DNA of 46,282 nt from Victivallaceae bacterium (GTDB lineage: Bacteria; Verrucomicrobiota; Lentisphaeria; Victivallales; Victivallaceae), in contig JAKIUY010000024.1 in NCBI GenBank assembly GCA_021647315.1, forward strand, positions 1 through 46,282. Reading direction: 5' to 3'. The notes under the pieces are model-generated. The model searched no databases, was not told the DNA's origin, and saw only the letters and a list, made by a program, of their open reading frames with translations. Made by a program: the position numbers and the translations under genes. Position 1 is the stretch's first letter. Every line of letters starts with the position of its first letter. Positions 8,911-18,946 of this stretch are shown piece after piece.

Positions 8911-11353
8911 TAAGCAAGAGCTTACAAAATATTTTAGCTTTGATGATAAAGCAAGAGAAATCAATATTCATCGTCATGATATCCCACAACCTTGGATTAA
9001 TTACTTGTCAAATGGTAATTTTCATGCTTTTATTTCTCAAGCAGGAGGAGGGTTCGCATGGTGGAAAAGTCCTACAATTTTCCGTTTGACACGTTACCGT
9101 CATCATCATTTACCAATAGATTCACCGGGTTTTTATATCTATATTCGCCAACAAGATGGAACTATTTGGTCGCCAGCTTTTCGGCCAAGTGATACGACTC
9201 TCGACAGCTGGAGAGCATCGCATGCACCAGGAATGACTACTTTTATTGCTGAAAAAAATGGTGTTTTAGCAACTCTTTCATTTTTTGTCCCTCCAGATTA
9301 TGATGTTTTGATTTGGGATTTAGAATTGAGTAATAAAAATGGAGAAACTGTTGATCTTGATATATTTGCTTATGTTGAAAATTCTCAATTAGATTGGGAA
9401 GTAGAGGTGCAGTCAGAATATTATAATAAAATGCAATTAAAAACTTGGTTTGATAAAGAATTAGAGTCTGTTAATTATCTTTTTCATGGTAATGGCGTTC
9501 GGAATTCTGATTTGCCACTAACTTATCTTGCTTCTTCAATGCCAGTTGAAACTTATTCTGGAAGTCGTAATGAGTTTATTGGAAATTACCGTTCTGAATC
9601 AAGACCTATTGCTGTTGAACGAGGATATTGTGGAAATGAGACGTTAGAGTGTGGCGAACCAGCATCTGCTCTACATGTAAAAGCATCAATCGGTCACAAT
9701 AAAATAAAAAGGATGCAGTTCTTTTTGGGAACTGTCAATGGAGCCTTAGTTGATATTGAGAATGCTATCGACAAGGAAGTAGAAACTCTTTGTGCTCTAC
9801 GAAAGAGAGGAGAGGTTGATAGGCAATGTAATAAACTAAAAAAATGGTGGGATGAGCATTTTGATGCTTTTCAATGTGAGCTTCCTAATCCGGTGATTGA
9901 ACGTCAGATTAATATTTGGAATACGATTAATTCTGTTCAAACCGGACGTTATTCCCGTTCTGTTAATACTGTAGCTCCAGGCGTTCGTGGCGTTGGCTTT
10001 AGGGATACGAGTCAAGATATGTTAGCAATTGCTTATCGTCGTCCTAAATGGGCCGAAGAGAAAATTCTTTATTTACTGTCTCAACAGTATTCAGATGGGC
10101 ATGTCGTTCATACAGCTTTCCCTGAAGAGAAGAAAAAACCTCAAATGAGTATTCATAGCGATGACCATTTGTGGCCACATTTAGTCGTATATGCGATTGT
10201 TGCAGAGACAGGGGATATTTCGTTATTAGAAAAGAAAGTTCCTTATCTGAGTCTAAAGGATCATGAGTCTCCAGATGGGGAAGGTACTGTTTGGGAACAT
10301 TTGGTAAAAGCTATTGAATTTACAGAAAACAATCTTGGTAAGCATGGTTTGCCCTTAACCATGACTAGCGATTGGAATGATATTATTGGACGGTTTAATC
10401 GTAGTGGAGAAGGAGAAACTATTTTTGCCGGCGAACAATATGTGCTAGCATTATGCAAGCTTATTAAGCTTGCAAAATTTGCAGGGAAAGATAACGCGGA
10501 ATGTTTTGAAGCTAATCTTAAACGTCAAATTTTATCACTAGAAAAATATGCTTGGGATGGAGAATGGTGGCGTCGTGGATTTGATGATGATAGTAATCCT
10601 GTTGGTAGTTCTACTTGTGATGCAGGTAAAATTTTTCTTAATCCTCAAAGTTGGGCTGTGATAAGCGGCATAGGTAATAAGAAACAACAAGAAAAAGGAA
10701 TGAAAGCAGTAGGACAATATCTTAATACAGAAGTAGGTCTTAAAATTTTATCTCCAAGTTTTTCTTCTTGGACATCAGGTGAGGAAAAAGCCCAGACTGG
10801 GTTTGGACCTGGATGTGGTGAAAATGGAGGAATCTTTTGTCACGCAAATACTTGGGCGATTATAGCTGAAGCAATGTTAGGTAATGGTGAACGTGCTTGG
10901 CAATATTTTTCTCAACTTATCCCCTATAATGTAATGAAGAAGGTTGGCATTGACCGTTATCGTGCCGAACCATACGCTTGGGTAAGTAATATTATTGGAC
11001 CTGATAACTCGCAATTTGGTTGGGGTAATGTTGAACAAATTACGGGAACTGCCCCATGGATGGATATAACAGCAACCCAGTATCTTTTGGGCGTTAGAGC
11101 GACACTTAATGGTTTATTAATTGATCCTTGCATCCCTAAAGATTGGGATGTTTTAAAGGTAAAACGTCGATATCGTGGCTGTTTGATAAATATAACTATA
11201 GAAAATCCTGATGGGGTTAATAAATGTGTTGTAAAAATGGTTATTGATGGGAAAGAAATAGCTTTTGAAGATCATGCGATTATTACTCCTCTTATTTTGC
11301 GTGAGAAAAAAAGTGTGCAGGTAAAAATTATTATGGGCAAAATTGAATTATGA
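8894..11353 (+). CDS. GH94 family sugar phosphorylase
   Basis: This 819-residue protein has the layout of a GH94 phosphorylase (cellobiose phosphorylase and relatives), which splits a beta-linked disaccharide with phosphate to give a sugar 1-phosphate. Visible are the N-terminal beta-sandwich ([16 protein letters not shown], then GGGFAWW and [20 protein letters not shown]) and the (alpha/alpha)6 barrel from about residue 320. It contains [19 protein letters not shown], where D493 or D496 corresponds to the catalytic acid region, and later [17 protein letters not shown]. No signal peptide is present, as expected for a cytoplasmic energy-saving enzyme. AAGGAG precedes the ATG. The last four bases overlap the next gene. 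Donor and acceptor sugars cannot be assigned. Confidence 0.88.
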   Translation: MNINYNKQELTKYFSFDDKAREINIHRHDIPQPWINYLSNGNFHAFISQAGGGFAWWKSPTIFRLTRYRHHHLPIDSPGFYIYIRQQDGTIWSPAFRPSDTTLDSWRASHAPGMTTFIAEKNGVLATLSFFVPPDYDVLIWDLELSNKNGETVDLDIFAYVENSQLDWEVEVQSEYYNKMQLKTWFDKELESVNYLFHGNGVRNSDLPLTYLASSMPVETYSGSRNEFIGNYRSESRPIAVERGYCGNETLECGEPASALHVKASIGHNKIKRMQFFLGTVNGALVDIENAIDKEVETLCALRKRGEVDRQCNKLKKWWDEHFDAFQCELPNPVIERQINIWNTINSVQTGRYSRSVNTVAPGVRGVGFRDTSQDMLAIAYRRPKWAEEKILYLLSQQYSDGHVVHTAFPEEKKKPQMSIHSDDHLWPHLVVYAIVAETGDISLLEKKVPYLSLKDHESPDGEGTVWEHLVKAIEFTENNLGKHGLPLTMTSDWNDIIGRFNRSGEGETIFAGEQYVLALCKLIKLAKFAGKDNAECFEANLKRQILSLEKYAWDGEWWRRGFDDDSNPVGSSTCDAGKIFLNPQSWAVISGIGNKKQQEKGMKAVGQYLNTEVGLKILSPSFSSWTSGEEKAQTGFGPGCGENGGIFCHANTWAIIAEAMLGNGERAWQYFSQLIPYNVMKKVGIDRYRAEPYAWVSNIIGPDNSQFGWGNVEQITGTAPWMDITATQYLLGVRATLNGLLIDPCIPKDWDVLKVKRRYRGCLINITIENPDGVNKCVVKMVIDGKEIAFEDHAIITPLILREKKSVQVKIIMGKIEL

Positions 11354-12066
11354 AAACTAAAATAGCAGTAATTACAGATTTACATTATTCTCAATCTCCG
11401 ATACACGGTTTACCGGATCGTAAAGGGGAGCAAGCAAATGAATTATTACAGAAGGCTATTTTAGAACTCAATAATCATATAAAACCCGATATTACTGTCA
11501 TTTTAGGTGATATGATAGATCGTTCTGACGAGTTAGAAAGTGAAAAATGCTTAGAAATATTAAATAATAGTATTGATAAGCTCAATTCTAAGGTCATTGT
11601 CTTGCGTGGGAACCATGATCCTGAACAAGAAATTTTTTCAAAAATAATGGGAAGTACTCCTGATTTCATAGATATTAATGATCTTCGTTTTATTCCGTTT
11701 ATTGATAAAGATGAACCTGGTTGCAACGCCTCCAGAAGTTCGTTAGATATTGAGCGGATGCATAATTTAAGTGCCGGGTTTTCAGGTCAGATGGTTTTTT
11801 TACAGCATGTCCCGCTTTTTCCTCCGGATTTAGCACAGGGATATTATAATTATACTAATCTCGATGAGCTGCTAACCGCGATAAGGGCTTTGCCTAACCC
11901 TACACTGACTATTGCCGGTCATGAGCACGCCGGCATGGAGATGGTAACTTCCGGAAAAGATCGCTTTATTGCGGCACCGGCTCTGTGCGAAAGCCCTTTT
12001 CAGTTTCTGATGATTGAGATAGATGGTGATGATATTAAGTGTGAATATCAGCAATTAAAAAATTAA
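11350..12066 (+). CDS. Calcineurin-like metallophosphoesterase
   Basis: This 238-residue protein shows the ordered metal-binding motifs of the calcineurin-like superfamily: D-x-H in VITDLHYS (D10, H12), GD in VILGDMIDR, GNHD in VLRGNHDPE, and a final GHEHAG. Members hydrolyse phosphomonoesters or diesters at a two-metal centre. The ATGA overlap with the GH94 gene implies translational coupling, so a role in handling the phosphorylated product of the phosphorylase is plausible but inferred. There is no signal peptide. Superfamily assignment is firm; substrate is unknown. Confidence 0.87.
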   Translation: MKTKIAVITDLHYSQSPIHGLPDRKGEQANELLQKAILELNNHIKPDITVILGDMIDRSDELESEKCLEILNNSIDKLNSKVIVLRGNHDPEQEIFSKIMGSTPDFIDINDLRFIPFIDKDEPGCNASRSSLDIERMHNLSAGFSGQMVFLQHVPLFPPDLAQGYYNYTNLDELLTAIRALPNPTLTIAGHEHAGMEMVTSGKDRFIAAPALCESPFQFLMIEIDGDDIKCEYQQLKN

Positions 12067-12147
12067 CATCTAACATAAACAGCCTTGATTTTCTTTTTGG
12101 AAAAAACAATAATTATTAATTTAACTTATAAAGCAATAAGGTTCAAA

Positions 12148-12662
12148 ATGCAAAACTACGAGAAAAAAAATACTCTAATTCTTCAAAAATTTTTAGAATT
12201 TAAAAAAACTAATCCAAAATCTTTAGAACAAAAATTAAACTTGTCTTGGAGCAATTGGGGGTTTGGGATAGAACCACTTTGTATTTCAGTAACAAGATTA
12301 CTTAAAAATAACATCCAATTTATTGAATTACATGGTAATCACTATGGGACAGACTTAGGATATAAACCAAAAGAAATTTTAAAATTACTTGGAGATAATA
12401 ATATAAAAGTAAGTGGTATTTGCGGAATGTTCTCTCCTGATAATGATCTATCAAGTAATCGCCCTATAGCAAGACAAAATGCGATAGATTATATTAAACG
12501 TGAAATTGATTTTGCTGATGCTATGCCACTCCTGAACCTTTAGGATCAGGAGGAAACCCTTATCCAGCAATGAATGGCAAGCCAGATCAGAAGGCACTTG
12601 ACTATTTAGTTAAACGCACAGTTACTACATTCAGAGAACGTGAAGCGTCCATAAAAAATTAA
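12148..12662 (+). pseudogene. Sugar isomerase/epimerase with internal deletion and frameshift
   Basis: The start at 12148 encodes about 130 residues of a TIM-barrel sugar isomerase/epimerase (NNIQFIELHGNHYGTDLGY, then NNIKVSGICGMFSPDNDLSS). Translation stops at 12541-12543. From 12528 a different frame continues with TPEPLGSGGNPYPAMNG and LVKRTVTTFREREASIKN and stops at 12660-12662; this is the typical C-terminus of the same kind of protein. The central part holding most metal-binding residues is missing (roughly 150 codons, judged from family length). The gene has therefore suffered an internal deletion that also shifted the frame, and cannot make a working enzyme. Confidence 0.8.
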
Positions 12663-12686
12663 AATAAATAAAAGGTAATAAATGAA

Positions 12687-14261
12687 ATGAATATAAAAGA
12701 AAGGATTGAATTAGCTGGAAAAGGACTTTTAGGAATACTAGATTCAGAGCAGAAATTTATGCCTACTGTTATCGGTTTTAATGTAGCACATGATTTAGGC
12801 AGATGGTGGGATGCTATATTACGTTTGGAAGAAGCTTCAGATTTTATTATCCCTGCAGAAATAGAAGCTGCTTCATTAAAAAATTTAAAAAGATTAACTG
12901 ATAATTCATATTGTTTGTTAACAAGTAGAACGGATTTGCCATGGCTTAGTGATGAAGTTAAAAAACGTGCTACAATTCATCCACATAATTATCGTGAGAC
13001 TTTTATTGCATACAAAGCCTTGATTAGCAGACGCAAAAATAAATGGGCTCATAAATCTGCTCTTAAATTAGCTGAATCAATGAACAGTATTATGCAAGAA
13101 GACGGTAGTTTAGATTTTACAACAATGAAATCACTAGTAAAAAATGTACCTTTTACAAAAGATCCTATGTTTCTTGAACAAAAATTAAGTAGTGGCTGGT
13201 TTGATGCTTGCGGTACAAGTGGACGTGCTCTTGAAGCTTTGATATGGTTATATGAAGAAACAAATGATATGCCATTTTTACATTTAGCTTCAAGAATTGC
13301 AGATTTACATTACAGAAATACAATCAACCCCAATGGAAATATACGCGAAGAAATTATAAGTCCAGAAAATCCAGGACATAATCACTCATATCATGGGACT
13401 TTGCGTGGACTACTTTTATTCGGTCTATTGACAGGTCAAAAAAAATATATAAATGCTGTTGCTAATACATATTTTAAATCGATTCGCAATAAAATAGTGA
13501 GAGAATCAGGTTGGGCTCCGCATGATCTTGGAGCACATAGATGTCTAAATGATAAAAAAGATTATTTAGCAGATCCTGCAAGTGCCGGAGATTCTGCTCA
13601 ACTTGCATTATGGTTAGCACTACGTGCAGGATATTATGAATTACTTGACGATGTAGAACGTTTGGTAAGAGCACGACTTCTACCATCTCAATTAACAGAA
13701 AAAGATATAGAAAAAAATCCTGAACAAAAATTTAATGAAAAAGAACTCGGCTCCTGGGGAATTCACGGCTACCCTCACTCAGAAAAAGGCTGCACTCCTG
13801 ATGTGCACGCTGCTGTTGCTCATACTTTATGCGATATTCAAAATAATATTATTACAGAAAATGCCATTGGACTACGAATTAACCTGCACTTTGATTATGA
13901 AAATAAAGATATCATAATAAAATCTGAGCGGAAACAAAAAGCTAATATTACCGTTGTTATAAAGCGTCTTAGTAATATTATGATTCGCATTCCTGCATGG
14001 ACACCGGAAGAATCAGTTAATATACTCATTGATGATAAAAAATATCCTCTACAGAAGCTTGAAACTTTTGCATTAATATCATCAGAAAACCTGAAAATAG
14101 GTAGTAAAATTAAATTATCCTTTGCACTGCCTAAAAAAATAACAAAAGAATCTATGGAGTTTGGAGAGGTTTATACTTTAAAATGGCGCGGAGATGAAAT
14201 TATCGGCATTACCCCTCAAGATGCTCCATTGCCTTTTTATCCTGAATTAAAAATCATATAA
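12687..14261 (+). CDS. Six-hairpin (alpha/alpha barrel) glycosidase-like protein
   Basis: This 524-residue protein looks like an (alpha/alpha)6-barrel glycosidase. A helical region with repeated aromatic and acidic motifs (AHDLGRWWDAILRLEE, then SGWFDACGTSGRALEALIWL and NHSYHGTLRGLLLFGLL) is followed from about residue 400 by a beta domain containing NIMIRIPAWTPEE and KLSFALPKKI. That C-terminal pattern recalls GH127 (beta-L-arabinofuranosidase) proteins, but the hallmark GH127 residues were not confirmed, so the family is tentative. No signal peptide is seen. It is AT-rich like its left-hand neighbours. Ribosome binding is weak (AAAGG, 13 bases upstream). It is the last gene before the GC-richer segment. 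Confidence 0.6.
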   Translation: MNIKERIELAGKGLLGILDSEQKFMPTVIGFNVAHDLGRWWDAILRLEEASDFIIPAEIEAASLKNLKRLTDNSYCLLTSRTDLPWLSDEVKKRATIHPHNYRETFIAYKALISRRKNKWAHKSALKLAESMNSIMQEDGSLDFTTMKSLVKNVPFTKDPMFLEQKLSSGWFDACGTSGRALEALIWLYEETNDMPFLHLASRIADLHYRNTINPNGNIREEIISPENPGHNHSYHGTLRGLLLFGLLTGQKKYINAVANTYFKSIRNKIVRESGWAPHDLGAHRCLNDKKDYLADPASAGDSAQLALWLALRAGYYELLDDVERLVRARLLPSQLTEKDIEKNPEQKFNEKELGSWGIHGYPHSEKGCTPDVHAAVAHTLCDIQNNIITENAIGLRINLHFDYENKDIIIKSERKQKANITVVIKRLSNIMIRIPAWTPEESVNILIDDKKYPLQKLETFALISSENLKIGSKIKLSFALPKKITKESMEFGEVYTLKWRGDEIIGITPQDAPLPFYPELKII

Positions 14262-14585
14262 AAATAAAGGAATTGTTATAAAATGTTAAATTAAATTTTT
14301 TCAGACAATATGATACCCTCGGCGTGGTGTCCGATAAAAGTATGAGGTATTGACACACCAAATCAGAAACATCGGCAAAAATACCTGTCTGCATCTAATA
14401 ATACCTTGCGCTTGACAAGCTATATGCTTTTGCATTATCGTTAAGGCGTTTCTGTGAGATATGTCGCGGAGAGGCGTATAATTTAATCTGAGATACGAAA
14501 TATTATTAATATAATGAGGATTAGATAAAAGAGTACATCTGTCAGTTATTACAGAACAACATCACAAAAAAAGGAGAATTTAGAA
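14262..14585 (+). promoter_or_regulatory. 324-bp intergenic region with a possible promoter
   Basis: No gene is visible. TTGACA at 14412-14417 is followed 18 bases later by TATCGT at 14436-14441, a fair sigma-70-type pair that could drive the oxidoreductase operon starting at 14586. An inverted repeat TGGTGT (14335-14340) / ACACCA (14355-14360) lies upstream and could be an operator. A TATAAT at 14477-14482 lacks a good -35 partner. Base composition changes within this region from AT-rich to GC-richer. A strong AAAAGGAG ribosome-binding site closes it. Confidence 0.35.
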
Positions 14586-15755
14586 ATGGATACGGTTCGA
14601 CTGGGAATCATAGGGATGGGCGGCATGGGCGGGTATCACGCCGAGCAGATACAGCAGGGAAATGTTGAGCGATGTAAACTGGCTGCCGTTTGTGATTCCA
14701 ACAAAAGTGCGCTTCTCGAATTCGGTGGAGGCATCAAGACATTCAGCGACAGCCGCAAGCTGATACGCTCGGGTGAAGTGGATGCTGTGTTGATTGCCAC
14801 TCCGCACTACGCCCACACCTCCATAGGCATCGATGCGCTCAACAACGGGTTGCATGTGCTTGTGGAGAAGCCGATATCCGTTCACAAAGCTGACTGTGAA
14901 CGGCTGATCTCCGCTCATCGCAGCAAGAAACAGGTGTTTGCGGCTATGTTCAATATGCGTACCGATCCGCACTATCAGAAAGTAAAGAATCTCATCGACG
15001 ACGGGCAGCTTGGCAAGTTGATGCGCGTCAACTGGATCATTACCGATTGGTTCAGAACACAGGCCTATTTCGACAGCGGCGGCTGGCGGGCCACATGGAA
15101 AGGCGAAGGGGGCGGGGTTCTCTTGAATCAGTGCCCGCACCAGCTTGACCTCCTGCAGTGGATGTGCGGACAGCCGCTCAAGGTGCGCGGCTTTTGCGGC
15201 TTCGGTAAACGACACAAGATTGAGGTGGAGGACGAAGTGACCGCATATCTTGAATACAAGAACGACGTCACGGGAGTTGTCGTCATTTCAACCGGCGAAG
15301 CTCCAGGAACCAACCGGCTTGAGGTTGTCGGCGAGTTGGGCAAGGTTGTGGTTGAAAACGAATCTATCACGTTCATCCGCAATGAGGTGTCTGCGATCAA
15401 GTTGTGCAAGACATCAAAAGAAGGTACTGCCAAGCCGCAAGTGTGGAATATCGATATTCCGGCAGTGGGCAGCGGCAGTCAACATGCGGGGATTATTCAG
15501 AACTTTGTCGATGCCATTCTGGATGGAGTGCCGCTGATTGCGCCTGCGCAGGAAGGGATACATTCCGTCGAGCTGGCCAACGCCATTGTATACTCGGCCT
15601 TGCTCGGCAAGCCGGTGGATCTGCCGCTGAACGCCGCCGCCTATGAACGCCGCCTCAAGGAGCTCATTCGGGAATCAACATTCACAAAAAAGAAGGATCC
15701 AACCAGAAAGAAATTGGACATAGAATCCTCATTTAACAATAAACGGGAGAGATAG
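14586..15755 (+). CDS. Gfo/Idh/MocA family oxidoreductase (operon gene 1)
   Basis: This 389-residue NAD(P)-dependent oxidoreductase has its Rossmann motif at the very N-terminus (LGIIGMGGMGGYHAEQI) and the family signature in VLVEKPISVHKADCE. A conserved GGVLLNQCPHQLDLLQWMCG segment follows, whose histidine is often catalytic in this family. The downstream isomerase begins at the very next base after the stop, and a HAD hydrolase overlaps that, so the three form one tight operon. Codon use and GC content are clearly higher than in the genes to the left. The substrate is probably a sugar or sugar acid, inferred from context. Confidence 0.92.
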   Translation: MDTVRLGIIGMGGMGGYHAEQIQQGNVERCKLAAVCDSNKSALLEFGGGIKTFSDSRKLIRSGEVDAVLIATPHYAHTSIGIDALNNGLHVLVEKPISVHKADCERLISAHRSKKQVFAAMFNMRTDPHYQKVKNLIDDGQLGKLMRVNWIITDWFRTQAYFDSGGWRATWKGEGGGVLLNQCPHQLDLLQWMCGQPLKVRGFCGFGKRHKIEVEDEVTAYLEYKNDVTGVVVISTGEAPGTNRLEVVGELGKVVVENESITFIRNEVSAIKLCKTSKEGTAKPQVWNIDIPAVGSGSQHAGIIQNFVDAILDGVPLIAPAQEGIHSVELANAIVYSALLGKPVDLPLNAAAYERRLKELIRESTFTKKKDPTRKKLDIESSFNNKRER

Positions 15756-16679
15756 ATGTATCTTACAGGATTTGCAGACGAAGCGGCCTCCGGTATTGAC
15801 GGACAGATTCGCGCGACACAAGAACTGGGATGGGAGCATATCGAGAGTCGGAATATCAATGGCACTAACATCCATAATATTTCAGATGTTGAGTTTGATA
15901 TTGTATGCGGCAAGTTGAGCGATGCCGGCGTGACCATCAACTGTTTCGGTTCTGAGATTGCCAATTCCGGCAAACAGATTACCGAACCGTTTAACCTATC
16001 GCTCGAAACCGCCCGCAGGGCCATTTCCCGTATGCAGCGACTTGGCACAAAGATGATTCGCATCATGAGTTTTGCCGTGCTTCAAGAGCGCGAACCGGAC
16101 GATCAGATGGAGGAGGAGCGATTTCGCCGTCTTCGCGAGCTGCACACAATGTTTGTCGACGCCGGTATCACTCCTGTTCACGAGAACTGTATTAATTACG
16201 GAGGTATGGGATGGACTTATACGCTCAGGCTGATTGAAAATGTTCCCGGCCTGAAGCTCGCGTTTGATGTTGGAAACCCGCTATTCTCAACTGACTATAC
16301 ACAACCAGAGCCGCGCCCCAAACAATCCTCATGGGAGTTCTATCGTCATGTCAAAGAACATATTGCCTATGTGCACATCAAAGATGGATGCTATATCGAA
16401 GAGATTCCCGGTTCCGCTTTCCCAAAAGTCAGGTATACCTTTCCCGGCGATGGCGACGGAGATGTGCGACGGATTGTCAAGGACTTGCTGGACAGTGGTT
16501 ATTATGGAGGTTTTTCAATAGAACCGCATATGGGGTCAGTTTTTCACGATAACGCGATCCAGTCGGCGGACGAATTGAAGTATGCGAACTACGTCGAATA
16601 TGGCCGGCGCTTCATGAAACTGATTGAGGATGTACACCAACATGAGTTGGCCGGCAGCAACGCAGGGGAGACAGCATGA
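15756..16679 (+). CDS. Sugar phosphate isomerase/epimerase (operon gene 2)
   Basis: This 307-residue TIM-barrel protein of the xylose-isomerase-like / AP endonuclease 2 superfamily carries the expected metal ligands: E143 in VHENCINYGG, D171 in AFDVGNP, H207 in YVHIKDG and E256 in FSIEPHM. Members interconvert keto and aldo sugars or epimerise sugar derivatives in the cytoplasm. The start abuts the preceding stop and the end overlaps the HAD gene by four bases (ATGA), so expression is coupled. Pairing with a Gfo/Idh/MocA oxidoreductase is a common arrangement in inositol and rare-sugar pathways. The exact substrate is unknown. Confidence 0.9.
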   Translation: MYLTGFADEAASGIDGQIRATQELGWEHIESRNINGTNIHNISDVEFDIVCGKLSDAGVTINCFGSEIANSGKQITEPFNLSLETARRAISRMQRLGTKMIRIMSFAVLQEREPDDQMEEERFRRLRELHTMFVDAGITPVHENCINYGGMGWTYTLRLIENVPGLKLAFDVGNPLFSTDYTQPEPRPKQSSWEFYRHVKEHIAYVHIKDGCYIEEIPGSAFPKVRYTFPGDGDGDVRRIVKDLLDSGYYGGFSIEPHMGSVFHDNAIQSADELKYANYVEYGRRFMKLIEDVHQHELAGSNAGETA

Positions 16680-17464
16680 CCATGCCATTTCCGCGTTTGT
16701 TTATTACCGATCTTGATGGCACCGCACTTGGTGGAGAGTTTGAACCTTATGCACGGTTGCCGGAACCGTTCTGTTGTTTTCTGGATAGACTTTCCGATAA
16801 TGGATGCGAATGGGCGATTAACACGACCTGGGACATTGGCGGACAATGGGATCTGGTGATGGACAGCCCCGTTAAAAGCAAACCGACCTATCTCATGGCT
16901 GAATTCGGCCTGCGCATGGCCGAGGTTGCCCGCGAAGGTCCCACGCTTGTTCAGCCTTACACAGATGAGAATGAGCGCAAGCTGGCTGCCTTTAACAAGG
17001 AAATCGGGTACGAGATGGTGCGCGATATCTGTAACCGTTTCTGTGCCGCGAAAATGATGTTTTACGGTCACCTGTTCAGTTTTACTTCTATTCCTGAAGA
17101 GGAAGCCGAGCTTCAGAGCTATGTTCGCGAGAGCTATGGCAGTATGCCGGAAATTGATATAAAGTCGAATGGGAATCAATTCTCATTTCGACCTTCATTT
17201 TTGAGTAAAGGTAATGCTGTTCGAGAAGTCGTGCGGCTGACAGGTCTCAGGTCGGATGATGTTATCGTTGCCGGAGATGAGCGGGATGACATCAGTATGG
17301 TAGGACAAGGTGCTGCCGGCTTGCTGATTGGCCCTGAAAACTGTGTGGCGGAAGTACAGCAGGAAATTGTTGCAATGAACGGCGTAGTTGGAAAAGGTCA
17401 TGGGTGTCTTGGTGTCATCAATGCCTTTGAGAAGCTTGTGCATGACAGGGGGTGGAAATGGTGA
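16676..17464 (+). CDS. HAD superfamily phosphatase (operon gene 3)
   Basis: This 262-residue haloacid-dehalogenase-type hydrolase has motif I DLDGT (nucleophile D12, acid/base D14 in LFITDLDGTALGG), the motif III lysine in FLSKGNAVREV, and motif IV VIVAGDERDDISMV. The middle cap resembles the Cof / sucrose-phosphatase type, whose members remove phosphate from sugar phosphates. It overlaps the isomerase by four bases, so sugar-phosphate dephosphorylation in the same pathway is a reasonable inference. A clear paralogue, sharing most of its first 50 residues, lies at 37121-37885 between secreted glycosidase genes. Confidence 0.88.
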   Translation: MTMPFPRLFITDLDGTALGGEFEPYARLPEPFCCFLDRLSDNGCEWAINTTWDIGGQWDLVMDSPVKSKPTYLMAEFGLRMAEVAREGPTLVQPYTDENERKLAAFNKEIGYEMVRDICNRFCAAKMMFYGHLFSFTSIPEEEAELQSYVRESYGSMPEIDIKSNGNQFSFRPSFLSKGNAVREVVRLTGLRSDDVIVAGDERDDISMVGQGAAGLLIGPENCVAEVQQEIVAMNGVVGKGHGCLGVINAFEKLVHDRGWKW

Positions 17465-17490
17465 TTATTATGTGCTATCTATAAAATTAT

Positions 17491-17710
17491 ATGATTCGGG
17501 CAGGAGTTGTGCCGGCTTTGCTCATCTCCCTTGCCGCAGATTCTGTTGCCGACACGCCCGCCCGCAAAATCGTCGTCAAGACGGTAGAGGAGTTCTTTAC
17601 CCCCAACAATCCGGAGAAACCCTATACCCGCCATCTGATAGATTTTATGTCTGAGCACCCCGAGATTGATGTCCGAGAGTGGGGCGGCATTTCAATACCG
17701 GGTGGCGGAT
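17491..17710 (+). pseudogene. N-terminal fragment of a transporter binding protein
   Basis: The fragment reads RKIVVKTVEEFFTPNNPEK, then HPEIDVREWGGISIPGGGS. This matches the first part of extracellular solute-binding proteins of ABC sugar transporters, where the strand after the signal peptide is followed by a HPDIEV-like phrase. At about 17710 it is joined in frame to GH3 sequence, and base composition drops from GC-rich to AT-rich at the same point. The rest of the transporter gene is absent. It shows that the operon to the left probably once continued into an ABC importer. No ribosome-binding site is obvious, and expression is doubtful. Confidence 0.6.
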
Positions 17711-18785
17711 CGGTTATTAAAGGTGATATCGAATTCCCGTTGCCAATGGCAGCAAGTGCTGCTAATGATACAAATTTGATAAAAGATATGGGAAGGTTTG
17801 GAGCAATGTTATTGAACAAGGCACCATGTCTATTATGATTGGTCATCTAGCTTTACCGTTTCAGGATGATGAGAAAAACTATCTAGGTCCACCACCAGCA
17901 ACTCTTAGTAAGAAAATACAAATTGATTTACTTAGAAAAAAGTTAGGATTTAAGGGGCTTATTGTCTCTGATGCGATTAGTATGATTGGGATTAATGCTC
18001 ACGTAAAGCCAGACGAGGTGGCAGTAAGAAATATTGCCGCGGGGTCGGATATGGTGCTTTTTGCAAGGCCTCAAGATGATAGTATCAATATCCTCAAAGC
18101 TCTTCAGGATAAAACAATATCCGAAGCTCGAATAAACAGTGCAGTACAATATATTCTGGAACTAAAAGCCAGAGTCGGACTTCTAGATGATATTAAATTT
18201 AACGCGCCAACACCAGAAGAGATAAAAAGATACCGGCAAGCTGACCAAGAAATTGCCGAAAAAAGCATTACTTTAATTAGAAATGAAAATAAATTACTGC
18301 CATTAAAAAAACTAAAAAAAGGTGATAAAATATTAACCGTAACAATCGGTTATATGGGAAAAACTGGTAGAAATCGTGACCTGAAAGGTGTTGACAAAGA
18401 GCTAACAAAACGTGGTTTTGAAGTTACCCATTTAGTAAACCCGCAACACTACCAGTTATTGAAAGCGCGTGGCCAATATCGGGCAATTTTTATTAATATC
18501 TCAATTTTACCCCATAGTACAACAGGAACAATGAGAATGACAGGTAAATTAATCATGACCTTTTGGCGGGCCTTCTGGGTTTCATATGATAATGTCGTAT
18601 TCACTTCATTTGGCAGCCCATATCATCTTCATGAATTACCCTCAATTCCCAATTACACCAATGTATACAGTAATACACCTTCTTCCCAAAAAGCGGCAGT
18701 CAAATTCTGGCTCGGCGAAATAGAAGCACATGGAAAATCGCCAGTAAACATAAACGGGCGCGCCGGAACTTTTCAGACTGGATAA
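17711..18785 (+). pseudogene. Broken GH3 family beta-glycosidase
   Basis: Two stretches of a GH3 gene are visible. The first (FPLPMAASAANDTNLIKDMG, about 17740-17800) is a piece of the N-terminal barrel in the frame of the transporter fragment. After a junction near 17805 the frame changes. The rest reads EQGTMSIMIGHLALPF, PATLSKKIQIDLL, and GLIVSDAISM with the expected nucleophile aspartate. It then runs to the C-terminal domain phrase FTSFGSPYHLHELP and stops at 18785. The true N-terminus and about 100 residues of the barrel are missing. A product starting near 17826 would lack most of the barrel and is unlikely to be active. Confidence 0.8.
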
Positions 18786-18874
18786 ACAAGATGGACAAGA
18801 TTTTTTACTTTCTCCTGTTCATTCTGTCTAAAATAGAATTTGCTATGAGGTGAAAATAAATCAAAAAACTTTTG

Positions 18875-18910
18875 GAAACAGTTGCAAATTGTTTCATATT
18901 GTTGTATAAT
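18875..18910 (+). promoter_or_regulatory. gntR promoter and inverted-repeat operator, copy 1
   Basis: A -35 box TTGCAA (18882-18887) is followed by exactly 17 bases and a perfect -10 TATAAT (18905-18910). An inverted repeat GAAACA (18875-18880) / TGTTTC (18890-18895) overlaps the -35 box. The same arrangement is present at 21484-21519. A regulator binding here would block RNA polymerase, so autoregulation by the GntR protein encoded 37 bases downstream of the -10 box is likely. Confidence 0.75.
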
Positions 18911-18946
18911 AGAAAATAGTAAGTAATCAATTTAAGGTTTAAAAGC

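Noticed and set aside
14580-15215. 211-codon reverse-strand open frame opposite the second oxidoreductase
   Set aside because: Long antisense frames are expected opposite GC-richer genes. Its product has no family features.
17459-17485. Short frame just after the HAD gene as a leader peptide
   Set aside because: Eight codons with no conserved feature and no regulatory structure around them.
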